This document shows, piece after piece, positions 1-6,962 of a stretch of DNA of 64,000 nucleotides. The DNA comes from Sinorhizobium psoraleae. Lineage in GTDB: Bacteria; Pseudomonadota; Alphaproteobacteria; Rhizobiales; Rhizobiaceae. Where the stretch lies: contig NZ_JABEKV010000004.1 in assembly GCF_013283645.1 (NCBI RefSeq), forward strand, positions 734,889 through 798,888. The letters run 5' to 3'. The notes below the pieces were generated by a model, which did not search any database, was not told the origin of the DNA, and saw nothing but the letters and a program-made list of their open reading frames with translations. The position numbers and the translations under genes were made by a program. Within the stretch, counting starts at the first letter, position 1. Every line of letters starts with the position of its first letter.

Positions 1-902
1 AGCGTTCCGGATTTCGCCGGGGTGCCCTCGATGACGACATTGATCAGCTTCGGCTCGAACTGCGGTTCGGCAAAGACGCAGGTCGCGCCCAGTTCCTTGA
101 TCTTGGCACGGATCTCCGAAAGCCGTTCGGCGCCGGGCAGGACTTCGGGACTGACGGTGATGGAGCCGGCGACCCGGACCTTGTAGCGATGTTCGAAATA
201 CTGATAGGCGTCGTGGAAGACGACGAAGGGCTTGTCCTGGACCGGCGCGACCGTCTCCGCAAGATGCTTGTCCAGCGCATCCAGTCGTTGGTTGAGCTTG
301 GCTAGATTGGCCTCGTAGGCGGCGGCATTTTCCGGATCTACTTCGGCGAGCGCCTTTTCGATCTCGGCGGCCATTGCCTTGGCGTTCATCGGATCGAGCC
401 ACATATGCATGTCGAACTCGCCTTCTGCATGGTCGTGCTCGTGGGCGGCTTCCTGTTCGCCGGCATGCTCTTCGTGTCCTTCGTGGGCCGCCTCCTCGGC
501 GCCGTGATCTTCGCCTTCATGGCCCTCCTCGTCATGCGCCTCGAACGCACCGCCCTCGCGGAATTTCAGCTTCTCGAGGCCGGGCGCCTCACCGAGTTCC
601 ACCACCTTGGCGTTGCTGCCGAGCGCATCGAGCGGTTTGTCGAGGAAGGCTTCGAGTCCGTGGCCGACCCAGAACACCACCTTGGCCTCCTGCAGTGCCG
701 CGGCATTCGAGGGCTTCATGTTGTAGGTATGCGGGGAGGCGCCGCCCTCGACGATAAGCGACGGTTCTCCGACCCCCTCCATGATCGAAGCGACCAGCGA
801 GTGGACAGGCTTGATGGAAGCCACCACATTGGGTGCATCCGCCCAGGCGGGAGAGGAGAGAAGAACTGTGGATGCAAAGAGCAGGGCAGGCGTCGATTTC
901 AT
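1..902 (-). CDS. znuA: Zinc ABC transporter periplasmic binding protein ZnuA (3' end outside window)
   Basis: Periplasmic Zn(II)-binding component of the ZnuABC importer. The first 300 codons are visible; the C-terminus lies beyond the window edge. The protein starts with a clear signal peptide (MKSTPALLF, cleavage after AWA), followed by the cluster A-I fold with metal-ligand histidines in PHTYNMKP and WVGHGLE. A charged loop rich in His, Glu and Asp, about 50 residues long, lies near residues 118-165 (repeated HDEE, HEGED, HEEH, HEHDH), which is diagnostic of zinc rather than manganese binding proteins. The motif DMHMWLDP follows, then FVVFHDAYQYF. It is transcribed divergently from znuC across a 150 bp region holding two Zur-like palindromes. 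The assignment is secure. Confidence 0.96.
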   Translation of the reverse strand, partial: MKSTPALLFASTVLLSSPAWADAPNVVASIKPVHSLVASIMEGVGEPSLIVEGGASPHTYNMKPSNAAALQEAKVVFWVGHGLEAFLDKPLDALGSNAKVVELGEAPGLEKLKFREGGAFEAHDEEGHEGEDHGAEEAAHEGHEEHAGEQEAAHEHDHAEGEFDMHMWLDPMNAKAMAAEIEKALAEVDPENAAAYEANLAKLNQRLDALDKHLAETVAPVQDKPFVVFHDAYQYFEHRYKVRVAGSITVSPEVLPGAERLSEIRAKIKELGATCVFAEPQFEPKLINVVIEGTPAKSGT

Positions 903-973
903 CGGGGTCTCCGAGCTTAACAGGTTCAAAGTGTTACGCAGCCTTTGCGCATTGGATGTTGCGCAGCATCGCC

Positions 974-1011
974 ATGTAATGTTATTACATCAATTGCGTT
1001 ATGCTATAACG
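974..1011. promoter_or_regulatory. Two Zur-like operator palindromes between znuA and znuC
   Basis: Two perfect inverted repeats lie in the divergent promoter region. The first, 974-990, is ATGTAAT-GTT-ATTACAT. The second, 997-1011, is CGTTAT-GCT-ATAACG. Their centres (982 and 1004) are 22 bp apart, about two helical turns, so two dimers could bind the same DNA face. The GTTAT-N-ATAAC core agrees with Zur sites known in alphaproteobacteria, and zur itself is encoded downstream. Binding is inferred, not shown. Confidence 0.75.
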
Positions 1012-1052
1012 TGTGCGATAGCCACTGGCAACCATCAATCCGGAATTTTTTG

Positions 1053-1961
1053 ATGCTGAATTTCCGATCGCCAGAAACGAGGCCGCTCGTCAGCCTCAAC
1101 AACACCGGGGTCCGCCGAAACGGGCGATGGCTCGTGCGCGGCGTCGAGTTTTCGATCGGCCGCGGCGAGATCGTCACCCTCATCGGGCCGAACGGGTCGG
1201 GAAAATCGACGACGGCGAAGACGGCGATCGGCGTGCTGAAGCCGGACGAGGGATATGTCGAGCGGATCGGCGGGCTCAAGGTCGGTTATGTGCCGCAGAA
1301 GCTCGCGATCGACTGGACCTTGCCCTTGACAGTCGAGCGGCTGATGACGCTGACGGGTCCCTTGAAGGCACGCGAAATCGAGGAGGCGCTCGCCGCAACC
1401 GGCATGCTGCACATGGCGAAAGCGGAAGTGCAGCATCTTTCGGGGGGCGAGTTCCAGCGCGCGCTTCTTGCCCGCGCAATCGCCCGCAAGCCTGACCTGC
1501 TTGTTCTCGATGAGCCGGTCCAGGGCGTCGATTTCTCCGGCGAGATCGCGCTTTACGAACTCATCAAGCAGATCCGCAACCGCACCGGCTGCGGGATCCT
1601 GCTGATCTCGCATGATCTTCATATCGTCATGGCGGAAACCGACACGGTCGTCTGCCTCAATGGCCATGTCTGCTGCCGCGGCACGCCGCAAGCGGTGAGC
1701 CAGAGCCCGGAATATCTGAAGCTCTTCGGCCGGCGGGCAGCGGGCACGCTCGCGGTCTACAGCCACCATCACGACCATACGCACCTGCCGGACGGGCGCG
1801 TGCTGCATGCGGACGGCAGCATCACCGAAAGCTGCTTCCCGGGCGACGGTCATCATCACCATGAGGAAGGCGAGGACGTGCACGACCACGATCCGGACTG
1901 CGGCTGCGGCCATCACGCGCGGCTCCACGGCTACGAACAGCCGGAGAAGCGCGATGCTTGA
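1053..1961 (+). CDS. znuC: Zinc ABC transporter ATP-binding protein ZnuC
   Basis: ATPase subunit that powers ZnuB. Walker A is GPNGSGKST, the signature is LSGGEFQRALLARAIA, Walker B is LLVLDEP, and the H-loop is LLISHDLH. Length is 302 aa from the ATG at 1053. An upstream in-frame ATG at 945 would place the coding region across the Zur palindromes, so 1053 is preferred although its ribosome binding site is weak. The last 70 residues are unusually rich in His, Asp and Cys (HHHDHTH, HHHHEEG, DPDCGCGHH) and probably bind zinc on the cytoplasmic side. The gene overlaps znuB by 8 bp, so the two are translationally coupled. Confidence 0.95.
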   Translation: MLNFRSPETRPLVSLNNTGVRRNGRWLVRGVEFSIGRGEIVTLIGPNGSGKSTTAKTAIGVLKPDEGYVERIGGLKVGYVPQKLAIDWTLPLTVERLMTLTGPLKAREIEEALAATGMLHMAKAEVQHLSGGEFQRALLARAIARKPDLLVLDEPVQGVDFSGEIALYELIKQIRNRTGCGILLISHDLHIVMAETDTVVCLNGHVCCRGTPQAVSQSPEYLKLFGRRAAGTLAVYSHHHDHTHLPDGRVLHADGSITESCFPGDGHHHHEEGEDVHDHDPDCGCGHHARLHGYEQPEKRDA

Positions 1962-2781
1962 CGATTTCTTCATCCGCGCACTCGTCGCCGGCATCGGCAT
2001 CGCCATCGTCGCCGGGCCGCTCGGCTGTTTCGTCATCTGGCGGCGCATGGCCTATTTCGGCGACACCATGGCCCATTCGGCGCTGCTCGGCGTGGCGCTG
2101 TCGCTGCTCCTCGAACTCAATCTCATGGTCAGCGTCTTTATCGTCGCTTCCGTCGTCTCGCTGCTGCTCTTGTTCCTGCAGAAGCGCGGCGCGCTGTCGA
2201 CGGATGCGCTGCTCGGCATCCTCTCGCATTCGGCGCTGTCGATCGGCCTCGTCATCGTCGCCTTCATGACCTGGGTGCGGATCGATCTGGTCGGCTTTCT
2301 CTTCGGTGACATCCTTGCTGTTTCCGAGGCCGACATCGACATCATCTGGGGCGGCGGCATTCTGGTCGTCTTCGCGCTCGTCTATCTCTGGCGGCCGCTG
2401 CTTGCCTCGACCGTCAATCCGGAACTGGCGGAAGCCGAAGGCCTGCGACCCGAGAGGGCGCGGCTTTTCTTCATGTTGCTGATGGCGCTGGTGATCGCCA
2501 TTGCCATGAAGATCGTCGGCATTCTGCTGATCACGTCGCTTCTGATCATTCCGGCGGCGACGGCGCGTCGCTTTGCCGGGTCGCCGGAGATCATGGCCGT
2601 GCTTGCCTCGGTGATCGGCGCGCTCGCCGTTGCCGGCGGGCTTTTCGGCTCGCTCCACTTCGACACCCCGTCGGGACCGTCTATTGTGGTTGCGGCGCTT
2701 GCGCTGTTCGTGCTGAGTCTCCTGCCGGTCGGCAGAAGGCTCGAAAGCGCTTCACATTTTCCGAACGGAGGACACCAGTAA
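1954..2781 (+). CDS. znuB: Zinc ABC transporter permease ZnuB
   Basis: Membrane channel of the ZnuABC importer, ABC-3 family, 275 aa with about eight hydrophobic segments. It begins MLDDFFIRAL and contains the family stretch WRRMAYFGDTMAHSALLG, with the acidic and histidine residues conserved in cluster-9 metal permeases. The ATG at 1954 lies inside the end of znuC, and its stop codon overlaps the zur start (TAATG), making znuC-znuB-zur a tight operon under the Zur-like sites at 974-1011. Confidence 0.95.
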   Translation: MLDDFFIRALVAGIGIAIVAGPLGCFVIWRRMAYFGDTMAHSALLGVALSLLLELNLMVSVFIVASVVSLLLLFLQKRGALSTDALLGILSHSALSIGLVIVAFMTWVRIDLVGFLFGDILAVSEADIDIIWGGGILVVFALVYLWRPLLASTVNPELAEAEGLRPERARLFFMLLMALVIAIAMKIVGILLITSLLIIPAATARRFAGSPEIMAVLASVIGALAVAGGLFGSLHFDTPSGPSIVVAALALFVLSLLPVGRRLESASHFPNGGHQ

Positions 2782-3179
2782 TGGCCACGCCGCAATTGAC
2801 GAAAAACCAATCGCTGGTGATGGGAGCGCTGGCCCATTCAGAAGGCCCGATGAGCGCCTACACGATTCTCGACAAGCTGCGCGACCAGGGATTTCGCGCG
2901 CCGCTGCAGGTCTATCGCGCGCTCGACAAGCTGCTCGAATACGGCCTCGTCCACAGGCTGGAGAGCCTGAACGCCTTCGTTGCCTGCACCTGCCCGCATG
3001 ACCACGAACATGATCGCGGCGTCACCGCCTTCACCATCTGCGAGGGCTGCGGCCAGGTGACGGAGTTCCACGACGAAGCGATCGAAGAGCGCCTTTCGGC
3101 GCTCGTGCGCGCGCAGAATTTCAAGACCGAGAAGACGACGATCGAAATCCGCGGGCACTGCGGGAGCTGCGCCGCCTGA
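2781..3179 (+). CDS. zur: Zinc uptake regulator Zur (Fur family)
   Basis: Zinc-sensing repressor of 132 aa. The N-terminal winged helix (QSLVMGALAHSEGPMSAYTILDKL) is followed by the dimerisation domain. Metal-site residues are visible: the Cys-rich CTCPHDHEHDRG, CEGCG, a conserved HD pair (EFHDEAIEER) and the C-terminal HCGSC. Two CxxC pairs form the structural zinc site known in this family. It is the last gene of the znuCB-zur operon (1 bp overlap with znuB), so it would be repressed by its own product. Confidence 0.94.
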   Translation: MATPQLTKNQSLVMGALAHSEGPMSAYTILDKLRDQGFRAPLQVYRALDKLLEYGLVHRLESLNAFVACTCPHDHEHDRGVTAFTICEGCGQVTEFHDEAIEERLSALVRAQNFKTEKTTIEIRGHCGSCAA

Positions 3180-3197
3180 TTTGTGCCGGTGTGAGCG

Positions 3198-3728
3198 TCA
3201 GTCCAGCCGCGTGAACTGGGCGGCATAGCGCTGCCAGTTCTTCACGTAATGTTCGGCGGAACGCTTCAGCCGCTCGACCGCGGCGTCATCCAGCGTGCGG
3301 ATCACCTTGGCCGGCGAACCGAGGATCAGCGAATTGTCGGGAAATTCCTTGCCTTCGGTGACGAGCGCACTGGCGCCGACGAGGCAGTTCCTGCCGATTT
3401 TCGCGCCGTTCAACACGGTCGCGCCCATGCCGATCAGCGAATTGTCGCCGATCGAGCAGCCGTGGATGATTGCCCGATGACCGATGGTGCAGCCTTCGCC
3501 GATCGTCGTCGGGAAACCGGGGTCGACATGGATGATCACGGCTTCCTGGATGTTCGTGCGCGCACCGATGCGGATCGGCTCGTTGTCGCCGCGCAGCGTC
3601 GCGCCGAACCAGATGCCGACATCCTCGCCGATTTCCACCTGGCCGATGACGTTGGCGTCGGGGGCGACCCAATAGCTGCCTTCCGCCGGCTTTTGCGGCC
3701 GCAGCGGTCCGAGTGCGAAGAACGGCAT
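3198..3728 (-). CDS. Gamma-carbonic anhydrase family protein
   Basis: Left-handed beta-helix protein of the gamma-carbonic anhydrase/YrdA/PaaY group, 176 aa. Hexapeptide repeats run through the body (VIGQVEIGEDVGIWFGA, TIGEGCTIGHRAII, SIGDNSLIGMGA). Metal-ligand histidines are present in IIHVD and in GHRAIIHGC. The start at 3728 (MPFFALGPLRP) is chosen over one 36 bp upstream because it begins at the family's usual N-terminus. Several members bind zinc with little measurable anhydrase activity, so the exact reaction is uncertain. It lies downstream of the FAH-family gene on the same strand, separated by a palindromic repeat (3749-3797). Confidence 0.85.
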   Translation of the reverse strand: MPFFALGPLRPQKPAEGSYWVAPDANVIGQVEIGEDVGIWFGATLRGDNEPIRIGARTNIQEAVIIHVDPGFPTTIGEGCTIGHRAIIHGCSIGDNSLIGMGATVLNGAKIGRNCLVGASALVTEGKEFPDNSLILGSPAKVIRTLDDAAVERLKRSAEHYVKNWQRYAAQFTRLD

Positions 3729-3748
3729 GCGTGTTTCCTTCCTGGCTA

Positions 3749-3797
3749 CTGCATGTTTCCTCAAATCCCAGCCGATTCAAGGATAAAAACATGTAGG
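3749..3797. repeat. Palindromic mosaic repeat, module A only
   Basis: Partial copy of a dispersed element that recurs in the window (see 4535-4695). It has the arms GCATGTTTCC and ATAAAAACATG around an imperfect stem containing TCAAATC and GATTCAAGGA. It lies between the end of the FAH-family gene and the start of the gamma-carbonic anhydrase gene, and would be transcribed as a hairpin between them. Confidence 0.7.
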
Positions 3798-3799
3798 CG

Positions 3800-4486
3800 T
3801 TAGACTACGATGACCGAAAGCGCGGCGACGCCATCGACGCCGCAGGTGACGATGTCGCCGCGCCGAACCGGCCCGACGCCTGCGGGTGTTCCGGTCATGA
3901 TCACGTCGCCCGGCGCAAGCGTAAAGGTCCCGGAAAGCTCGGCGATGATCTCGGGTACCTTCCAGATCATCTGTTCGAGATCGCCCTGCTGACGCAGTTC
4001 GCCGTTGACCTTCAGCCAGATGTTGCCGTTGACCGGATGGCCGATCGCTTCGGCCGGCACGATCTCCGAGACCGGTGCGGAATGCTCGAAGGCCTTGGCG
4101 GCCGCCCACGGCTTGCCGGCCTTCTTCGCCTCCGCCTGCAGGTCGCGGCGCGTGAAATCGATGCCGACGGCGTATCCATAGACGTGGTTGACGGCTTCCT
4201 CGACGGGAATGTCGGCGCCGCCGCTGCGCAAGGCGACGATCAGCTCCACCTCATGGTGCACGTCGGAGGAGCGCGGCGGGTAGGGGAAGTTCGCGCCCGG
4301 CGGCAGCAGGTTGTTGGGATTCTTCTGGAAGAAGAATGGCGGTTCGCGGTCGGGATCATGTCCCATCTCGATCGCGTGGGCGGCATAGTTGCGGCCGACG
4401 CAATAGACACGTCGGACCGGAAAGCCCACGAGGCTGCCGGAGATCGGCAGCAGCACGGGCGGCGAGGGCGGTATGACAGTTTCCAT
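3800..4486 (-). CDS. Fumarylacetoacetate hydrolase family protein
   Basis: FAH-superfamily hydrolase or decarboxylase of 228 aa acting on a 2-oxo acid; the substrate is not predictable. The family core is present: VYCVGRNYAAHAIEMG, FFFQKNP, metal ligands in EVELIVAL (E-x-E) and in GYAVGIDFTRRDLQ, a KPW-AKAFEHSAP stretch, and the closing MTGTPAGVGPV. The start at 4486 (METVIPP) has a good ribosome binding site (AAGGGGA). Upstream in-frame codons run through a palindromic repeat and were rejected. The closest characterised relatives are fumarylpyruvate/acylpyruvate hydrolases such as NagK and FAHD1. Confidence 0.88.
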   Translation of the reverse strand: METVIPPSPPVLLPISGSLVGFPVRRVYCVGRNYAAHAIEMGHDPDREPPFFFQKNPNNLLPPGANFPYPPRSSDVHHEVELIVALRSGGADIPVEEAVNHVYGYAVGIDFTRRDLQAEAKKAGKPWAAAKAFEHSAPVSEIVPAEAIGHPVNGNIWLKVNGELRQQGDLEQMIWKVPEIIAELSGTFTLAPGDVIMTGTPAGVGPVRRGDIVTCGVDGVAALSVIVV

Positions 4487-4534
4487 GAATCCCCTTCTAC
4501 CGCGATTGACCCGGCAATGAAAATCGACCCTACC

Positions 4535-4695
4535 GCATGTCTCCTTGAATCGACCTCGATTCAAGGACAAAGACATGCAGCATTTCAAAGTGCTACAGCG
4601 ACCTTTGCGCGTCTGATAAGACGCGCGGCGCTGTAGAGCAGACGCGCGAAACGCCGCAACGCCTTCGCGTGTCGATTGGACGCGCGGCGCTGCGG
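4535..4695. repeat. Palindromic mosaic repeat, modules A-B-B
   Basis: Best-developed copy of the dispersed element. Module A (4535-4578) has arms GCATGTCTCCTTGAATCG and CGATTCAAGGAC...GACATGC. A linker follows (CATTTCAAAGTG). Module B (4593-4636) has arms CTACAGCG and CGCTGTAG enclosing GCGCGTCT and AGACGCGC. A second B-like module (4654-4695) has CCGCAACGCC against GGCGCTGCGG. It resembles the rhizobial intergenic mosaic families (RIME/ABC type); the family name was not verified. Confidence 0.8.
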
Positions 4696-4777
4696 CGAAT
4701 CTGGAGGTGAAGGTTAGCAGCCGGAACGGCTGCCGCAAAAGGCAAAGTATGCCGAGGGCTTGATGCGGTGGCTGCGA

Positions 4778-4984
4778 TCAGGCGCAGCGCACATAGTCTC
4801 TAAGCTGGTCGCGGGTCAGAAACCGGCCGTCCGAGCGCGAATTGAGTTCCGGGTGGCTGTATTCGAGGCTGGGTACTTCGGGAAGTTCAAGGGCCTGGCG
4901 GACGGTCATGATGCCGATATCCTTGCGGCCGCTTTCGCGCTTCATGCTCACTTCGACTATGCGATAGAGATGGCTCTCGCTCAT
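4778..4984 (-). CDS. Small hypothetical protein (68 aa)
   Basis: Not recognised. A 68-residue soluble, charged protein (MSESHLYRIVEVSMKRES...) with no membrane segment or cysteine pair. It starts at an ATG with a GGGAG ribosome binding site 9 bp upstream. Third-position GC bias and the absence of a better opposite-strand frame support coding. It stands alone, followed upstream by about 300 bp of relatively AT-rich DNA. Confidence 0.6.
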   Translation of the reverse strand: MSESHLYRIVEVSMKRESGRKDIGIMTVRQALELPEVPSLEYSHPELNSRSDGRFLTRDQLRDYVRCA

Positions 4985-5293
4985 GGTGGCTCTCCCGTTT
5001 TATTTTTCCCTTTTGGTGTGGACTAAAGCTCTCCGAAATTGGTTTTTATGAGGCACCTCAGAATATAACCGCAAGAAATGAACGCTTCGCGACAGAAATC
5101 GGGCAGTTTCGCGAAGATTTCTGTGTCATTTCGAGATGCGCGGGAACGAAAAAGTAGTACATTTCCGCCTGTGGTCGCTTCGGTCGGAAACTAATCTATG
5201 CGCAGATAGGCCGGGGCCAAGTTACCGCGGAAACAAAGAACAACGTCTTCGCCAGTTCGCGCGATATCGTACACAACGCCGTGCGTCGATGCC
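4985..5293. other. Intergenic region, no gene seen
   Basis: About 310 bp between two minus-strand small genes, more AT-rich than its surroundings around 5000-5160. It should hold the promoter of the 68-aa gene. A GGAAC at about 5151 has no TT at the right distance, so no promoter is claimed. Confidence 0.4.
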
Positions 5294-5533
5294 TCAATGC
5301 GTCTCTAAATGCGCCTCCTTAGCGGCGGAAATAAAGAGTTTGCGGGCTTCTTCGACGGTACGGCGGCCAGCGATCGCAGCGCGACAGGCGCTGCGGGCGG
5401 CGACGTAGTAAGGTCCACGGTGGGGCCATTGGTCCGCCAGGCACCTGAGCGCGTCGGACGGTCCCTTGACCGTGCGCACGTCATTACCGGTCAATCCAAG
5501 TTCAATCGGATGGCTCCACAACACTTGATGCAT
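5294..5533 (-). CDS. DUF982 domain protein
   Basis: Small protein of 79 aa matching the rhizobial DUF982 family. The pattern is visible in order: an N-terminal W-x-x-P (LWSHPIEL), a central LADQWP followed by G-P-Y-Y-A, a Cys in ARSACRAAIAG, and a C-terminal EEARKLFISAAKEA. Function is unknown; paralogues are abundant in rhizobia. The start at 5533 (MHQVLW) has a strong AAGGAGGAG site; an earlier in-frame ATG lacks one. A promoter matching the EcfG/RpoE2 pattern lies just upstream (5562-5587), suggesting stress induction. Confidence 0.82.
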   Translation of the reverse strand: MHQVLWSHPIELGLTGNDVRTVKGPSDALRCLADQWPHRGPYYVAARSACRAAIAGRRTVEEARKLFISAAKEAHLETH

Positions 5534-5561
5534 GCTTCTCCTCCTTGAGATCATGGACAAC

Positions 5562-5587
5562 AACGTCGTCAGCAGGGTCCCGGTTCC
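5562..5587 (-). promoter_or_regulatory. RpoE2/EcfG-type stress promoter upstream of DUF982 gene
   Basis: On the minus strand GGAAC (5587-5583) is followed after 17 bp by CGTT (5565-5562), the known alphaproteobacterial general-stress consensus GGAAC-N18/19-TT. It is about 30 bp upstream of the DUF982 start, a suitable distance. Confidence 0.65.
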
Positions 5588-5747
5588 GCGCTCCTCGGAC
5601 GCGCACCTTGAGCCAGGTGCTTCAATGTAGCGCAGGAATTACGGTTTGTCCGCTAATTTGCGGGCGTGTCCTTCCTTGGGGGCGCGACGTTCCCGCGGGG
5701 CGCGGGGCGCGTAGAATTCCTGGCCGAGGGGACTTCCTGCCGGCTGA

Positions 5748-5772
5748 GGAACTATCGGCCTTCACATGGGTT
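5748..5772 (+). promoter_or_regulatory. RpoE2/EcfG-type promoter, plus strand
   Basis: GGAAC (5748-5752), then 17 bp, then GTTTT (5770-5774). This fits GGAAC-N18-TT. It points toward the small reading frame at 5805 and the DUF4174 gene at 5923. Confidence 0.55.
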
Positions 5773-5804
5773 TTGTTTCGGCAAGCTCGGAGGGGAGCGC
5801 CTTG

Positions 5805-5882
5805 ATGATTGCGCCGGACTTTGAGGAGCCGGAGCGGACTGCCCCCAATGAGTTATGCGTGGTGGATCGCGTGCCATGTTGA
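5805..5882 (+). CDS. Possible 25-aa small ORF or leader upstream of DUF4174 gene
   Basis: ATG at 5805 follows a strong ribosome binding site (GGAGGGGA) about 8 bp away and encodes MIAPDFEEPERTAPNELC then VVDRVPC before TGA. It would be the first reading frame on a transcript from the 5748-5772 promoter and ends 40 bp before the DUF4174 start. There is no homology to judge by; it may be a leader peptide or chance. Confidence 0.3.
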   Translation: MIAPDFEEPERTAPNELCVVDRVPC

Positions 5883-5922
5883 CATGGCGCGCCGATATTC
5901 TGTCGCATTAGGAAAAGCAAAG

Positions 5923-6354
5923 ATGTGGACGAAATCGCTTGTTGCCGAAATTCTCGGCGAACCGTCGCTGTCGCAGACCGCCGGCAGCAGTCTGGCACAA
6001 TTCGAATGGAGGAACCGCGTCATCGTCATCTTCTCCGACCTGACGAACGAGAAGGCGGCGCGGCAGGAGAAGCTGCTTCTTGCCAAGCACCGCGAACTTG
6101 CACGTCATGATGTTGTGGTCCTGCGCGTGCGGGACGGCTGCGTCGTACCTCTCTACGGAGCCGGCGGCGACCTCGACGCACGCCAGATCCGTGAAGACCT
6201 CGACGTGAATGAGGTTCGCGACTTCACCGTCGTGGTCGTGGGAAGAGATGGATCGGTGAGACTTCACGCGAACGAGCCGAAAAAACCGGATGAATTCTTC
6301 GCTTTGTTCGAGGGAGGCAACGCGGCGCCGAACCGGCATGCGCCCGGGGGTTGA
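5923..6354 (+). CDS. DUF4174 family protein
   Basis: Protein of 143 aa. The core FEWRNRVIVIFSDL, then a charged helix, then HDVVVLRVRDG and later FTVVVVGRDGSVRLHANEP, matches DUF4174, a thioredoxin-like-fold family of unknown function common in Rhizobiales. Members usually carry a signal peptide; here the N-terminus (MWTKSLVAEILGEPSLSQ) is not a convincing one. The start at 5923 has an AGGAAAAG-type site. It is likely stress-induced from the promoter at 5748-5772. Confidence 0.7.
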   Translation: MWTKSLVAEILGEPSLSQTAGSSLAQFEWRNRVIVIFSDLTNEKAARQEKLLLAKHRELARHDVVVLRVRDGCVVPLYGAGGDLDARQIREDLDVNEVRDFTVVVVGRDGSVRLHANEPKKPDEFFALFEGGNAAPNRHAPGG

Positions 6355-6375
6355 GGCGGAACGCGGCCGTGGAGG

Positions 6376-6615
6376 TCAATGCAACGTCCTTGAAACCGCT
6401 GCCGAGACGCCTTGCTTCATTTCGGCATCCAAGCGCATGGCCATCACATAGTCCTCGGTCAATTCCATCAGAGCCAGCGCGATCTCCTGCCACGTCCAGC
6501 CTTCGCTCTCGGCCAAGGCGATCAGCAGGTGGAAATCGTCATCCAGCGCGCGTTGGCATTCAAGGTCGCGGTCGGGATGATCGTGGCGGATGTTTTGTGC
6601 AAGCGCTTTAGGCAT
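6376..6615 (-). CDS. Small hypothetical protein (79 aa)
   Basis: Unrecognised soluble acidic protein of 79 aa. Its middle is predicted helical and hydrophobic-amphipathic (LLIALAESEGWTWQEIALAL), possibly a small helix-turn-helix-like bundle. It starts at an ATG with an excellent ribosome binding site (AAGGAGGAAC). A good RpoE2-type promoter lies 24 bp upstream (6639-6664), which supports a real, stress-responsive gene. Confidence 0.7.
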   Translation of the reverse strand: MPKALAQNIRHDHPDRDLECQRALDDDFHLLIALAESEGWTWQEIALALMELTEDYVMAMRLDAEMKQGVSAAVSRTLH

Positions 6616-6638
6616 TGTTCCTCCTTACTCCGAAAAGG

Positions 6639-6664
6639 AACTCCGGGAGCATCCCCGTGGTTCC
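6639..6664 (-). promoter_or_regulatory. RpoE2/EcfG-type promoter upstream of 79-aa gene
   Basis: Minus strand: GGAAC (6664-6660), 18 bp, GTT (6641-6639), so GGAAC-N19-TT. It is placed 24 bp before the start codon of the gene ending at 6376. Confidence 0.6.
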
Positions 6665-6944
6665 ATCGTGGCGAGCCCTTTTCCTGGAGAATACGTGGCG
6701 GATGGCGGAATGGTTGCAGCTGCCGGCGCGCGGTTGGAAAAGCCGGCGACCCGTCACGCGAGCACCGGCAAGGTGCCCAAAGGAGTGTCGTTTACCGGCG
6801 GCAATCAGCGACGGCTGCAGTCTCGCTTTACCTGGATTTGCGCGGTATAAGACCTCGCCCTAATTCTGCACTGCCGCTCCGATATGGCTCCGGCCGCGAC
6901 AGATCCGTCGCGGCGCCCCGGGGCATCGTGCGAACCGATGAGAC
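6665..6944. other. Intergenic region before dusA, no gene seen
   Basis: About 280 bp of GC-rich DNA between a minus-strand small gene and dusA. Short open frames occur but have no ribosome binding site or recognisable product. It must hold the dusA promoter, which I could not pick out. Confidence 0.4.
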
Positions 6945-6962
6945 GTGAGAGACTTGCCGTCA

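Noticed and set aside
6590-6863. Overlapping short plus-strand frames before dusA
   Set aside because: No ribosome binding site, no recognisable product, and they overlap the promoter of the divergent gene.
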